Assembly: GCA_047618565.1 (NCBI GenBank)
Contig: JBLHKW010000212.1
Location: 1-6,863 of the forward strand
Direction: 5' to 3'
Source of the DNA: JBLHKW01 sp047618565
Lineage (GTDB): Bacteria; Planctomycetota; UBA1135; GCA-002686595
DNA: 6,863 nt
This document shows, one piece after another, positions 1 through 6,088 of this stretch (position 1 is its first letter; each line of letters opens with the position of its first letter). The notes beneath the pieces are model-generated. The model did not search any database. It saw only the letters and a program-made list of their open reading frames with translations, and was not told the DNA's origin. Position numbers and translations under genes: made by a program.

Positions 1-2
1 CC

Positions 3-197
3 CGGACGCGGTTCGTACTCGACCGCATCGAGATTCCTGTCGCACGCCTGAGGCACATCATCGATTCGAAGGCGGCAACCGGGCGCGACAAGGATCGCCT
101 CTTCCTCGCAACGCACGAGGAGAATCTACGTCAGCTGCTAGGTCCCGAGAATACTGAGCCGCCGCCTCCCACGCGGGATGCGGAACCCGGCACCTGA
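3..197 (+). CDS. Nucleotidyltransferase-like protein, C-terminal fragment (5' end outside window)
   Basis: The frame is open from the window edge and ends at TGA 195-197, giving 64 residues. The segment IPVARLRHIIDSKAATGRDK, followed by a short helix ending in RQLLG, matches the usual C-terminal end of the MNT/AbiEii-like nucleotidyltransferase superfamily. There a strand naming an 'IPV' or 'IPVxxL' element is followed by a helix with the pattern I..K.A.GR.KD. The catalytic GS...D.D core would lie upstream and is not visible, so neither activity nor an antitoxin partner can be judged. A Pro/Glu-rich tail (ENTEPPPPTRDAEPGT) follows the domain. The HD-domain gene begins 67 bases later on the same strand, so the two may be co-transcribed. 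Family assignment is by motif recognition only. Confidence 0.7.
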   Translation, partial: RTRFVLDRIEIPVARLRHIIDSKAATGRDKDRLFLATHEENLRQLLGPENTEPPPPTRDAEPGT

Positions 198-264
198 GCT
201 CGGCGCTGCGATGCGGCCGCCTCTGGCCGAACCCGAAGAGCCCCGAAAGCCGTATCCTCGCCGC

Positions 265-786
265 ATGCCCAGCTCCCAGTTCGATCCGAGCCCGTTCGCC
301 AGCGCGGACCATCGCAATGCGATGCTGGAGGCGCTACGCGGCGCGTTCACCCTCGACTGGCAAGGGATCCATGGCGTCGGCCACTGGTCACGAGTCCTGA
401 CCAACGGCAAGCGCCTGGCGCAGCTCGAAGCGGGCATCGATGTCGGCGTGATCGAGCTATTCGCGTGGCTGCACGACTCCTGTCGCCTGAACGATGGCAC
501 CGACCCGGAGCACGGTCCACGTGCAGCGCTGCTGGCTCACGAGCTTCGTGGAGACTACTTCGAGCTCTCCGACGGACGCTTCGAACGGCTCGTCCAGGCC
601 TGCGAGCAGCACACCCGGGGAGGCACCGAAGCCTCGCCGACCGTCATGGCCTGCTGGGACGCCGACCGCCTCGACCTCGGCCGCGTCGGGATCACGCCTG
701 ATCCTGAACGCCTTTGCACCGACGCCGCCCGCAGTGCCGAGATCATCTCGTGGGCACTCCGCCGCAGCATGGAGAGCAGGCCCTGA
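265..786 (+). CDS. HD-domain metal-dependent phosphohydrolase family protein
   Basis: This is a 173-residue soluble protein. From the chosen ATG the visible HD-superfamily residues are His36/His40 in HGVGHWSRV, the His70-Asp71 pair in AWLHD, His83 in DPEHG, His116 in CEQHT and Asp132 in CWDADRLD. This order fits an HD fold that binds one or two metals and hydrolyses a phosphate ester; the substrate cannot be read from sequence. The frame is open upstream to an ATG at 178, but residues 1-29 of that version are Pro/Arg-rich and overlap the end of the preceding gene. The ATG at 265 starts just before the first domain helix and is preferred. No clear Shine-Dalgarno sequence precedes either start. 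It converges on the minus-strand operon, with 36 bases between the two stop codons. Confidence 0.8.
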   Translation: MPSSQFDPSPFASADHRNAMLEALRGAFTLDWQGIHGVGHWSRVLTNGKRLAQLEAGIDVGVIELFAWLHDSCRLNDGTDPEHGPRAALLAHELRGDYFELSDGRFERLVQACEQHTRGGTEASPTVMACWDADRLDLGRVGITPDPERLCTDAARSAEIISWALRRSMESRP

Positions 787-822
787 GGTCACCGGTTCGC
801 GCCCAGCGCGTTCGCCAGCCCC

Positions 823-1494
823 TCAATTCGGAAGATAGGCCTTGAGCTGCTCGGGCTTCAGAAACTTCGAGAGCTCGTCGATGTGTGCGCCGCGGTCCCT
901 GGCCTTCAGCTCGTCGAGGATCTCCCCGTCCGCGCCCTGCTCCCATTGGCGCCAGTACTCGGCTTCGACATCGAGTCGTGACAGCAGCTCCGACTCCATC
1001 TTCCTGGCCTGCTGTTCGCTCAGCTCCAGGCGTCTCGCAAGCTGCGGAATCGTCTGCCCCATCGTCGCAGCCCGCCGCTCGAGGTCTTTCAACCGTGCCG
1101 CAGCCTCTTCGTGCCGGATCTCCGAGAGGCTGTTGCTCACGAAGGCCCTGAACTCGCGCAACTCTTCGAGGCTCGCGGGCTCGGTGGGCTCGGTGGTTCC
1201 TGACATGCCACCCACCGATGGGTCGCGCATTTTCTGGTCGAGGTCCACGCCCAGGGAGGCCCACCGCGCGGGAAGCGACTCGAGGTCAATCCCGCGGGTG
1301 GCCGCAGGCTCCGGAGGAGCAAGCAGCTCCGACCCGCGGGCCACGGCCAACGTGGCGCCAAGCGCGCTCGGTTCTGCAGCTCCGGGTAGTCCGGCACCGT
1401 GCACCTCCGAGCGTGACGATGTCCTCATCACGGCCACCAGGGCGACCGCGCTGAGAAGCAGAATCACGAGCGGAATGATGCGGGTGTTGCTCAT
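823..1494 (-). CDS. Membrane-anchored helical protein, third gene of the blaI-M56 operon (possibly Spy/CpxP-like)
   Basis: The product has 223 residues. Residues 6-23 (IIPLVILLLSAVALVAVM) form one N-terminal membrane segment, so the rest should lie outside the cytoplasm as a signal-anchored or exported protein. Residues 24-107 are a Pro/Ala/Gly-rich linker. Residues 108-213 are strongly charged and helical, with LELSEQQ (156-162) and LKPEQLKAY near the C-terminus. These resemble the LTxxQ-type elements of Spy/CpxP-like periplasmic sensor-chaperones, but this is an inference and not a firm family match. The ATG at 1494 places the membrane segment at the very N-terminus; it has no clear Shine-Dalgarno sequence. 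In-frame ATGs at 1539 and 1590 would add a basic extension, the latter overlapping the M56 gene. It lies 58 bases after the M56 stop codon and probably shares its transcript, making it a candidate output or partner of that sensor. Confidence 0.7.
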   Translation of the reverse strand: MSNTRIIPLVILLLSAVALVAVMRTSSRSEVHGAGLPGAAEPSALGATLAVARGSELLAPPEPAATRGIDLESLPARWASLGVDLDQKMRDPSVGGMSGTTEPTEPASLEELREFRAFVSNSLSEIRHEEAAARLKDLERRAATMGQTIPQLARRLELSEQQARKMESELLSRLDVEAEYWRQWEQGADGEILDELKARDRGAHIDELSKFLKPEQLKAYLPN

Positions 1495-1552
1495 GGGCGG
1501 TGAGAGCCGATGCAGACCTGGCCGACGGCCGCGTCGCATACCGGCGCGCAGT

Positions 1553-3331
1553 TCAATCCTGGCGACGGGCGGGCGCCAGCTTGCCCGCACTCTCGCTCAG
1601 GCTCTTCTCTACGGCCATCATTCGCTGCTTGGCCTCTTCACGACTGATGCTGCCCGATTGCACGGCTTCCTTGATCTCGCGGATGGAAGCGTCGAGCTTC
1701 TGTCGTTTGAGCTCAGCAGCGCGCCGATCCGCCAGAGTCCTGCGGTAAGCCTCGACCCTGTCCTTGCCTTGCGCCGGCGTGATCCGACCCGTCTCGACGG
1801 CAGCCTGGACCCGCTCGAGCACCGCCTCGGGAGTCATCTCACTCGCGCTCACGCGTCGTCGGAAGTGCTCGATCGCTTTCTTCGCCGCCAGCTCGGTCAT
1901 TTCCCCCGACTTCACGGCGGTTCCGATCTTGTTCTCGAAGGCCGTGTACTCGGCGCGCAGGTCGCGTTTCCCCTCGTGCTTCTCGGCCAGCATCCGGCGC
2001 ATCCCTTCGAGACGTGCGCGCGCCTGCTCTCCGGTGATCTTGCCCGCGACTACCGCCGCCTTCAATTCTGCGGCCACGCGCGCGTAGTCCTCGCGGCCAA
2101 ACCGCCGGCTCTCCCCGACCTCCGCCAGTTTTGCCTTCAGGGCACGGAGCTTGGCCCGGGCATCATCGCCCGAAAGCTTGCCGGCGGCCACCGCCGCCTT
2201 GAGCTCTGCCGCGACGCGTTCGAGTTCCACGCGATCCGCCAGCTGAGCTTTCTCGTTGCGCGGACCCTGTTCGTCGACGCGCGTCAGCGGCGCCGCGTCG
2301 CCAGCGCCTGATCTGGCTGGATCGGCAACGGCGGACTGGACGATGCCGGCGCAGGCCAGCAGCCCGGCCAGCAGCAACGCGGGACGCAGCAGACTACCGT
2401 CGTCTCGGTGGGTGCTATCGGCGTTCGTGGAGAGGATTCGTGTGATGCGTTGCATGAGTGGTCCTTTGCTAGATCGCGCCGCGAGTACGGGTGCGGCGCC
2501 GGGAAGTCTGAGTGATTCGAGTTCGGCGAGAGCTCTCGCCAACAGACGCGGGTTGCCGGTTACGCGGATCGCTGCAAGATCGCAACAATGCTCACGCTCG
2601 CGGCGTACCAGACCCGCAAACCACCAGGTCGCAGGATGGAAGAAGAGGCTTACCTCGATCAACGCAAGCACCGCATTGACGAGGTGGTCGTGACGCCGGA
2701 TATGGGCCAGCTCGTGCGCGAGCACGCTGCGCAACTGCCCTGCCGTCAGACCGGTGAAGGCCGAAACGGGCACGACGATGATGGGTGCGAGCCAACCGAT
2801 CACCGCCGGGCTCTCGATGCGCGCACTCTGGAGTATCCGCACCACGCGCCGCAGACCGAGGTCCACGCAGAGGGAATCGACGACCTGTTGCCACTTCGGA
2901 TCGTCGAGTGCTGTCGCCGTGCGCCGTAGCCCCTGCCCCCAGGCGACTCCACGGCGGTGGCGCAGAGCCATGAACAGGACGCCCGCGATCCAGCCCCAGG
3001 CCAGCACAGCACACAGGTCGACATTTGGCAGTGCCGCGGCCACGATCGCAGCCAGGCTCACCAGCGGGCCGCCCGTGAGGGCAGTCGATGATCCGGCGGC
3101 CGGGCCGTTGAGCGCCAGCTCCGCGACGAATGTCGAGACCAGGGTGGATCCGAATGCAACCAGACTGAGAAGGAGTGCGCCGAGGCCAATCGTGTGGCGC
3201 ATGCCGGAATCGGCGCGCGAGACGGTGGCGAGCGCGAGTCCCGCGAGGAGCGCGATGACCGTCCCCTGCCACAGGAACTGCAGGACGGATTGGCCCAGCG
3301 CGGAAAGCAGCGGTTCAATGGACTGCATCAC
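1553..3331 (-). CDS. BlaR1/MecR1-type M56 membrane metallopeptidase with C-terminal helical repeats
   Basis: This 592-residue protein is a zinc-dependent membrane peptidase. Family members of this type sense a signal and trigger cleavage or release of the cognate BlaI-type repressor. Hydrophobic segments lie near residues 18-38, 48-72, 88-122 and 220-240, with a last one at 314-332. The zinc site is HELAH at 206-210, and E247/D251 in REREHCCDLAA provide the usual third-ligand motif. The segment AVIGWLAPIIVVPVS before HELAH is typical of the family. After the last membrane segment there is no penicillin-binding domain. Instead about 220 charged residues form five degenerate repeats (separate entry), probably outside the cytoplasm. 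A GTG at 3331 lies 7 bases after AGGAGG and is chosen as the start; an ATG follows immediately at 3328. It overlaps the end of blaI, implying translational coupling. The ligand is unknown. Confidence 0.88.
   Translation of the reverse strand: MMQSIEPLLSALGQSVLQFLWQGTVIALLAGLALATVSRADSGMRHTIGLGALLLSLVAFGSTLVSTFVAELALNGPAAGSSTALTGGPLVSLAAIVAAALPNVDLCAVLAWGWIAGVLFMALRHRRGVAWGQGLRRTATALDDPKWQQVVDSLCVDLGLRRVVRILQSARIESPAVIGWLAPIIVVPVSAFTGLTAGQLRSVLAHELAHIRRHDHLVNAVLALIEVSLFFHPATWWFAGLVRREREHCCDLAAIRVTGNPRLLARALAELESLRLPGAAPVLAARSSKGPLMQRITRILSTNADSTHRDDGSLLRPALLLAGLLACAGIVQSAVADPARSGAGDAAPLTRVDEQGPRNEKAQLADRVELERVAAELKAAVAAGKLSGDDARAKLRALKAKLAEVGESRRFGREDYARVAAELKAAVVAGKITGEQARARLEGMRRMLAEKHEGKRDLRAEYTAFENKIGTAVKSGEMTELAAKKAIEHFRRRVSASEMTPEAVLERVQAAVETGRITPAQGKDRVEAYRRTLADRRAAELKRQKLDASIREIKEAVQSGSISREEAKQRMMAVEKSLSESAGKLAPARRQD
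1580..2233 (-). repeat. Five degenerate tandem protein repeats in the M56 C-terminal region
   Basis: Residues about 367-583 of the M56 protein contain five units with the core pattern [AE]AV.[AST]G.[ILM][ST]. The cores are AAVAAGKLSG (from residue 379), AAVVAGKITG (425), TAVKSGEMTE (471), AAVETGRITP (510) and EAVQSGSISR (555). The spacing between units is 46, 46, 39 and 45 residues. Each core sits between two charged helices, so each unit reads as a helix-turn-helix hairpin. The first two units are the most alike, which suggests recent duplication. I do not recognise a named domain; the turn recalls SHOCT-like 'G-I-t' hairpins, but the context differs. A role as an extracytoplasmic sensing or protein-binding arm is inference. 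Confidence 0.75.
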
Positions 3332-3720
3332 TCTTCGTCCTCCTGAAGGGAATCGAGCAGGTCACGAATCTCTCGCAACTCATCGGGGGTCGACTTGCGC
3401 ATCGAAAGGGCCTGCAGCACCAAGGTGCTCGGCGATCCGCTGAAAGCGCTGTCCAGCAGGTCCCGCAGCAGCAGCTTCTGGGTCTGCTTCTTCGGGCGCG
3501 CGGCCCAGAACACCTGCGGCCGCACATCCGTGTCGCGCTCGAGCAGCCCCTTCTCGGTCATGATCTGCATCAACTTCAAGACCGTCGTGAAACCGATCTC
3601 CTGGGTAGCGCTCAGCAGCTCGTGAACCTCGCGCACCGTCGCGGACTTGCGGTCCCAGATCGCTCTGAGGATTTTGAATTCGGCCGCAGTGGGCTTCCTG
3701 GGGGATTTGCTTTTGCTCAT
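3328..3720 (-). CDS. BlaI/MecI/CopY-family transcriptional repressor
   Basis: The product has 130 residues, the normal length for the family. A winged helix-turn-helix spans about residues 10-75: TAAEFKILRAIWDRKSATVREV, then the recognition helix around FTTVLKLMQIMTEKGLL, then the wing DTDVRPQVFWAA. The C-terminal helices (KLLLRDLLDSAFSGSPSTLV and an acidic tail) match the dimerisation part of BlaI and MecI. It should repress its own operon through the palindromes upstream and be inactivated through the M56 peptidase encoded next. The stop TGA shares a base with the M56 ATG (TGATG). The ATG at 3720 is the only usable start; a GGAGG lies 21 bases upstream, too far for a normal Shine-Dalgarno sequence. 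No resistance gene is visible, so a beta-lactam role should not be assumed. Confidence 0.92.
   Translation of the reverse strand: MSKSKSPRKPTAAEFKILRAIWDRKSATVREVHELLSATQEIGFTTVLKLMQIMTEKGLLERDTDVRPQVFWAARPKKQTQKLLLRDLLDSAFSGSPSTLVLQALSMRKSTPDELREIRDLLDSLQEDEE
3339..3344 (-). promoter_or_regulatory. Ribosome binding site of the M56 gene, inside blaI
   Basis: A perfect AGGAGG on the minus strand lies within the last codons of blaI. It is 7 bases before the GTG at 3331 and 10 before the ATG at 3328. The spacing favours the GTG and supports coupled translation of repressor and peptidase. Confidence 0.75.
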
Positions 3721-3751
3721 TTGAAGTGCCGTTGTCGTCGACCTCCGCTGC

Positions 3752-3779
3752 AGAGTACGAAAGTCTTCGTCATTGTGAA
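3752..3779 (-). promoter_or_regulatory. Candidate sigma70-type promoter of the blaI operon
   Basis: Minus-strand TTCACA (3779-3774, five of six matches to the -35 consensus) is followed after 16 bases by TACTCT (3757-3752, TAnnnT type -10). The near-proximal palindrome fills the spacer between the two boxes, a standard layout for repression by steric block. An alternative -35, TTGACG at 3814-3809, has no good -10 at 17 bases. The assignment rests on consensus match and position only. Confidence 0.5.
3757..3770. promoter_or_regulatory. Promoter-proximal operator for the BlaI-type repressor
   Basis: ACGAAAGTCTTCGT is a dyad with perfect 5-bp arms (ACGAA/TTCGT) around a 4-bp centre. It lies between the candidate -35 and -10 of blaI. 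It is the exact reverse complement of the distal site, giving a perfect 14-bp inverted pair. The pattern differs from the classical TACA/TGTA core of BlaI and CopY operators, but it has the same size and autoregulatory position. Binding by this repressor is inferred from location. Confidence 0.7.
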
Positions 3780-3797
3780 GCCAGAGCTTCAGTGTTT

Positions 3798-3811
3798 ACG
3801 AAGACTTTCGT
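3798..3811. promoter_or_regulatory. Promoter-distal operator for the BlaI-type repressor
   Basis: ACGAAGACTTTCGT has the same ACGAA-N4-TTCGT form as the proximal site. Conservation extends beyond the dyad: both copies read T before it and CA(T/A)TG after it on the plus strand. The two centres are 41 bp apart, close to four helical turns, so two repressor dimers would sit on the same face of the DNA. A cooperative or looped repression complex is plausible. Confidence 0.7.
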
Positions 3812-4068
3812 CAATGAGGCCCTGAAGCACCCACCAGGCCGATCGTCGCCATCAGATTGCCAGCGGGAGCCTGAACCGAAGCGTGCTGCCGACGCGCGCC
3901 TCACTCTCCCCGAGCCCCTGAAGTGTCGCGGCGCCGGCAGCAGTCAGGATGGGCGCAAGCGCGAGGACGGGCGGTCTGGTGTTTCATCCACGGCCCGCCC
4001 AGGCCCTGAGACCGGGGAAGCGTGGATGGGATTCGCCGAAGGGTCCATGCAGTGAGTACATTCCCCCA
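3812..4068. other. Intergenic region with a possible histidine-kinase C-terminal remnant
   Basis: Between blaI and the VOC gene I see no convincing intact gene. On the minus strand a start-less frame runs from 3983 to a TGA at 3854-3852. Its last residues (GESEARVGSTLRFRLPLAI) resemble the final strands of a sensor kinase ATPase domain, where S-E-x-x-x-G-S-T-F-x-F-x-L-P-L is common. The preceding residues LALAPILTAAGAATLQ fit the G2-box region only loosely, and no N or G1 box is found upstream. It may be a decayed gene end or a chance match. A GGGCGG/CCGCCC inverted repeat lies near 3969-4000. Confidence 0.2.
4057..4062 (+). promoter_or_regulatory. Possible -10 box for leaderless expression of the VOC gene
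   Basis: TACATT (TAnnnT type) lies 6 bases before the first ATG of the VOC gene, which would place transcription start at or next to that codon. No Shine-Dalgarno sequence precedes any of the four candidate ATGs, which fits leaderless initiation. A good -35 is not visible at 16-18 bases upstream. Confidence 0.3.
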
Positions 4069-4100
4069 ATGCCCGAGATGCCCGAGATGCCCGAGATGCC
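4069..4100 (+). repeat. 9-bp tandem repeat (ATGCCCGAG, 3.5 copies) over the VOC start
   Basis: Three perfect copies of ATGCCCGAG are followed by a partial ATGCC. Because the unit is 9 bp, each copy adds Met-Pro-Glu in frame, so the gene has four successive in-frame ATGs at 4069, 4078, 4087 and 4096. Gain or loss of units by slippage would change the N-terminus without breaking the frame. Confidence 0.9.
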
Positions 4101-4518
4101 TCCCCCCTTCCACCTGGCCTTCCCCGTGAACGAGCTCGTGAGTACCCGTCGTTTCTACGGCGAGTGCCTGGGATGCATCGAGGGGCGGTCCTCGGAGAGC
4201 TGGGTCGATTTCGACTTCTTCGGTCACCAGATCACGGCGCACATGACTCCGGCCAGCACCGTGGAAGTCCCCACGAATCCTGTCGACGGGGATCGCGTGC
4301 CTATTCCGCATTTTGGCGCGGTGCTGCCATGGGCCGAGTGGCAACAGCTAGCCGAACGCCTTCAATCCCACGGAATCGCCTTCCTGATCGGACCGCGCAT
4401 CCGCTTCGAGGGTGAAGCGGGCGAGCAGGGCACGTTCTTCGTGCGGGACCCGAGCGGCAATCACCTGGAGTTCAAGTCCTTCAAGGACATGCAGCGCATG
4501 TTCGCAGGACAGGAGTAG
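4069..4518 (+). CDS. VOC-superfamily protein (COG3565-like, glyoxalase/extradiol dioxygenase fold)
   Basis: From the first repeat ATG the product has 149 residues. The core FHLAFPVNELVSTRRFYGEC, then WVDFDFFGHQITAHM, HFGAVLPWAEW, and the closing FFVRDPSGNHLEFKSF, is typical of the vicinal oxygen chelate fold, in the small subgroup of predicted extradiol-type dioxygenases (COG3565). Candidate metal ligands are His15 (FHLAF), His81 (PHFGAV) and Glu134 (HLEFK), the 2-His-1-carboxylate pattern. The substrate is unknown. The frame is open upstream to an ATG at 3949, but that extension has no domain character. The real start is one of four in-frame ATGs at 4069-4096; the family usually starts just before PFHLAFPV, so the MPE repeats are an added N-terminus. 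It converges on the ThuA-like gene, 34 bases away stop to stop. Confidence 0.87.
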   Translation: MPEMPEMPEMPPPFHLAFPVNELVSTRRFYGECLGCIEGRSSESWVDFDFFGHQITAHMTPASTVEVPTNPVDGDRVPIPHFGAVLPWAEWQQLAERLQSHGIAFLIGPRIRFEGEAGEQGTFFVRDPSGNHLEFKSFKDMQRMFAGQE

Positions 4519-4552
4519 GCCGCGCGTCATTCGCGCAGCGGCAGCGATCACG

Positions 4553-5464
4553 TCAACGCGCCCGCTGGACGGGCTCTCGGACACTGCACTCCTCCGCCGT
4601 CGGAAAGTCATCGGGAACGGGGAGCGTGACCGCGCCGGTCGCCGCCCACTCCGTCCCGCGTGCAACTATCGTCTGAAAACCGACACACTGCACGGCTTCC
4701 AGGCCACCGACGTGGCCCATGGTGGTGTGAAAGACGCGGCCGTTGCCATAGCCGATGGAGAGGACGACCGGTTCGTGCCGGTCCGTTCGCTCGCAGTAGG
4801 CCGACGCGAGCACCGTCACCTCCTCGCAGGGGCCGCGCAGGGAATCGTACAGCTCGTCCTTGGCGTGCAGCCAGCGCGTGGGCAGCCCCTCCATGACCGG
4901 ATGGTCGACGCCGCTGCTCTCAACGAGAAATTCGTGCTGCGGTCCGTGGCTGCCACTGAGTTCGTCCGGCGCGGGGTCGGTCACCCAGCGCCCGTCAACG
5001 CGGCGCAGGTGCTTCCCGCTGGCGGCGGTCCGACCTCCCCACCCGCCGACGCCGATCATGCGGTTGTACTCGGGCCAGTCGCTCGATGAATTGTCCGCTG
5101 CGTGCACGACCACGAGCCCGCCGCCCCCGTGCACGAAGTCGACCAGGTCCTGCTTCATTCCCTCGGACCACAGGCACGCGCCGCCGTCGTTGTAGTTGGA
5201 GAAGACGACGTCGTACTTCGAGAAGGCCGGCTTCCAGGCCGCCCACTGTTCCGTCGCTTCCCGGTCGGACGGCGCGCTGGCGACGTCCACATCGAAGCGG
5301 CCAGTGGCGAGCAGAATGGCGCGCGTGGCCGCGGTCGTCTTCTGCCAGTCGTGGTTGTTCTGGCCGTCGAGGATCAGCACGCGTACCTGCTTTGGCGCGG
5401 CTTCCGGCTCGATCACCTGGTTCGAGAGGACGAAGAGCGACGTGCAGATCAGAGGTAGCAGCAT
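4553..5464 (-). CDS. ThuA-like domain protein, probably exported
   Basis: The product has 303 residues. An N-terminal hydrophobic stretch (MLLPLICTSLFVLS) suggests a signal peptide or lipid-free export signal, without a strong basic n-region. The remainder matches the ThuA-like (trehalose utilisation, class I glutamine amidotransferase-like flavodoxin) fold: VRVLILDGQNNHDW (28-40), YDVVFSNYNDG, GGGGLVVVHAADN, HPVMEGLP, WLHAKDELY and a C-terminal GRVFHTTMGH. ThuA proteins are linked to sugar or glycoside metabolism and are abundant in Planctomycetota; a precise reaction is not known. ATG 5464 lies 7 bases after AGGA and is preferred over the in-frame GTG at 5470. The stop codon of the upstream broken membrane gene overlaps this AGGA, so the two were once translationally coupled. 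Confidence 0.87.
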   Translation of the reverse strand: MLLPLICTSLFVLSNQVIEPEAAPKQVRVLILDGQNNHDWQKTTAATRAILLATGRFDVDVASAPSDREATEQWAAWKPAFSKYDVVFSNYNDGGACLWSEGMKQDLVDFVHGGGGLVVVHAADNSSSDWPEYNRMIGVGGWGGRTAASGKHLRRVDGRWVTDPAPDELSGSHGPQHEFLVESSGVDHPVMEGLPTRWLHAKDELYDSLRGPCEEVTVLASAYCERTDRHEPVVLSIGYGNGRVFHTTMGHVGGLEAVQCVGFQTIVARGTEWAATGAVTLPVPDDFPTAEECSVREPVQRAR

Positions 5465-5471
5465 GCTCACA

Positions 5472-5475
5472 TCCT
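5472..5475 (-). promoter_or_regulatory. Ribosome binding site of the ThuA-like gene
   Basis: Minus-strand AGGA lies 7 bases before ATG 5464 and overlaps the TAG (5476-5474) of the restored upstream frame. It decides the start against GTG 5470, which would leave no spacing, and marks the coupling between the two genes. Confidence 0.6.
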
Positions 5476-6075
5476 ACGGTTTTGCGTGGACACGGGCACG
5501 CGCTAGCCGCCCGAGAAGCGGTGCGAGCCGCGCGCGGTGCATGCGTTGAAGGACGATCGGATAGGCGTTCATCACCACGTTGCACAGGAGCGCTGCGCAC
5601 GCCGCGACCCGCAGCCCGAGGAAAGCCAGCCATGCGATCGCCAGCCTGGCCAGGATGCCGGCCAGGAGATGCCGAATTCCGCACGCCGGGTCTCCACATC
5701 CAGCGCCTCGATCCCCTGGCGCGTACCGTCGAAGAAACGGGCGCGGTTACGGGCGTGTCCCCAGAAGAACGCCACCAGCAGCGCCCGAAAGACGCCGATC
5801 CCGAGCAGGCGTCCCAAGCGCGCCATGCGCGCGCGGTGCGCCACGCAGTAGTACTAATCGGGTAGTGCCTTCCAGAGCGAGAAGACGAATCCAGGAAAGG
5901 CCACGCTGCCCGTGATCGTGAGCGTCAGGAGGACTCCCAACAGCGCGCGCACCGGAGTCGGAATCCGATCGTGGTACTGACCGAGGTCGGCGATCAGGTC
6001 CAGCGAAATCAGGACCATGCCGACCGATATTGCGACGAACAGGAGCCGTTTCAGGATCATCTGCCACCCCGCCAT
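5474..6075 (-). pseudogene. Broken membrane protein gene resembling CrtO-type (glycosyl-4,4'-diaponeurosporenoate acyltransferase-like) family
   Basis: Read from ATG 6075 the frame gives 73 residues with two hydrophobic segments (about 10-30 and 42-66) ending LWKALPD, then a TAG at 5856-5854. The same frame continues YYCVAHRARMARLGRLLG and RFFDGTRQGIEALDVETR to RAEFG near 5672. There a base is missing: inserting one C restores GHLLAGILARLAIAWLAFLG, then NVVMNAYPIVLQRMHRARL and a stop at 5476-5474. The restored gene is 603 bases (200 codons plus stop). The pattern NxYP(I/V)xLQRxxRxRL near the C-terminus, preceded by AEFGHL, is characteristic of small membrane proteins annotated as CrtO-like acyltransferases. 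Two independent lesions argue for a true pseudogene rather than one sequencing error. The 5' part alone could still make a 73-residue membrane peptide. Family naming is from motif memory. Confidence 0.8.
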
Positions 6076-6083
6076 GGACCGTA

Positions 6084-6088
6084 CTCCT
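6084..6088 (-). promoter_or_regulatory. Ribosome binding site of the broken membrane protein gene
   Basis: Minus-strand AGGAG lies 8 bases before ATG 6075 and selects this start over ATG 6117 (which adds MDLARGSTSAGVRS) and ATG 6060. The intact initiation region suggests that gene decay is recent. Confidence 0.6.

Noticed and set aside
798..810. CGCGC-CCA-GCGCG hairpin between the convergent HD and third-operon genes
   Set aside because: Only a 5-bp stem and no T-tract; common by chance at this GC content, so not called as a terminator.
842..2311. Long plus-strand open frame of 489 codons opposite the M56 operon
   Set aside because: It is antisense to two well-supported genes, has Ser/Arg-rich low-quality composition and no domain motif; a GC-rich shadow frame.
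4522..4536. GCGCG-TCATT-CGCGC hairpin between the convergent VOC and ThuA-like genes
   Set aside because: Short stem and no T-tract; position is suggestive but the signal is too weak.
4412..5089. Plus-strand 225-codon frame opposite the ThuA-like gene
   Set aside because: Shadow of the ThuA-like gene; no family features and no ribosome binding site.
5854..5856. Amber codon readthrough or recoding (pyrrolysine-like) in the acyltransferase-like gene
   Set aside because: The same gene also has a 1-base deletion downstream, and TAG serves as a normal stop for the VOC gene, so mutation is simpler.
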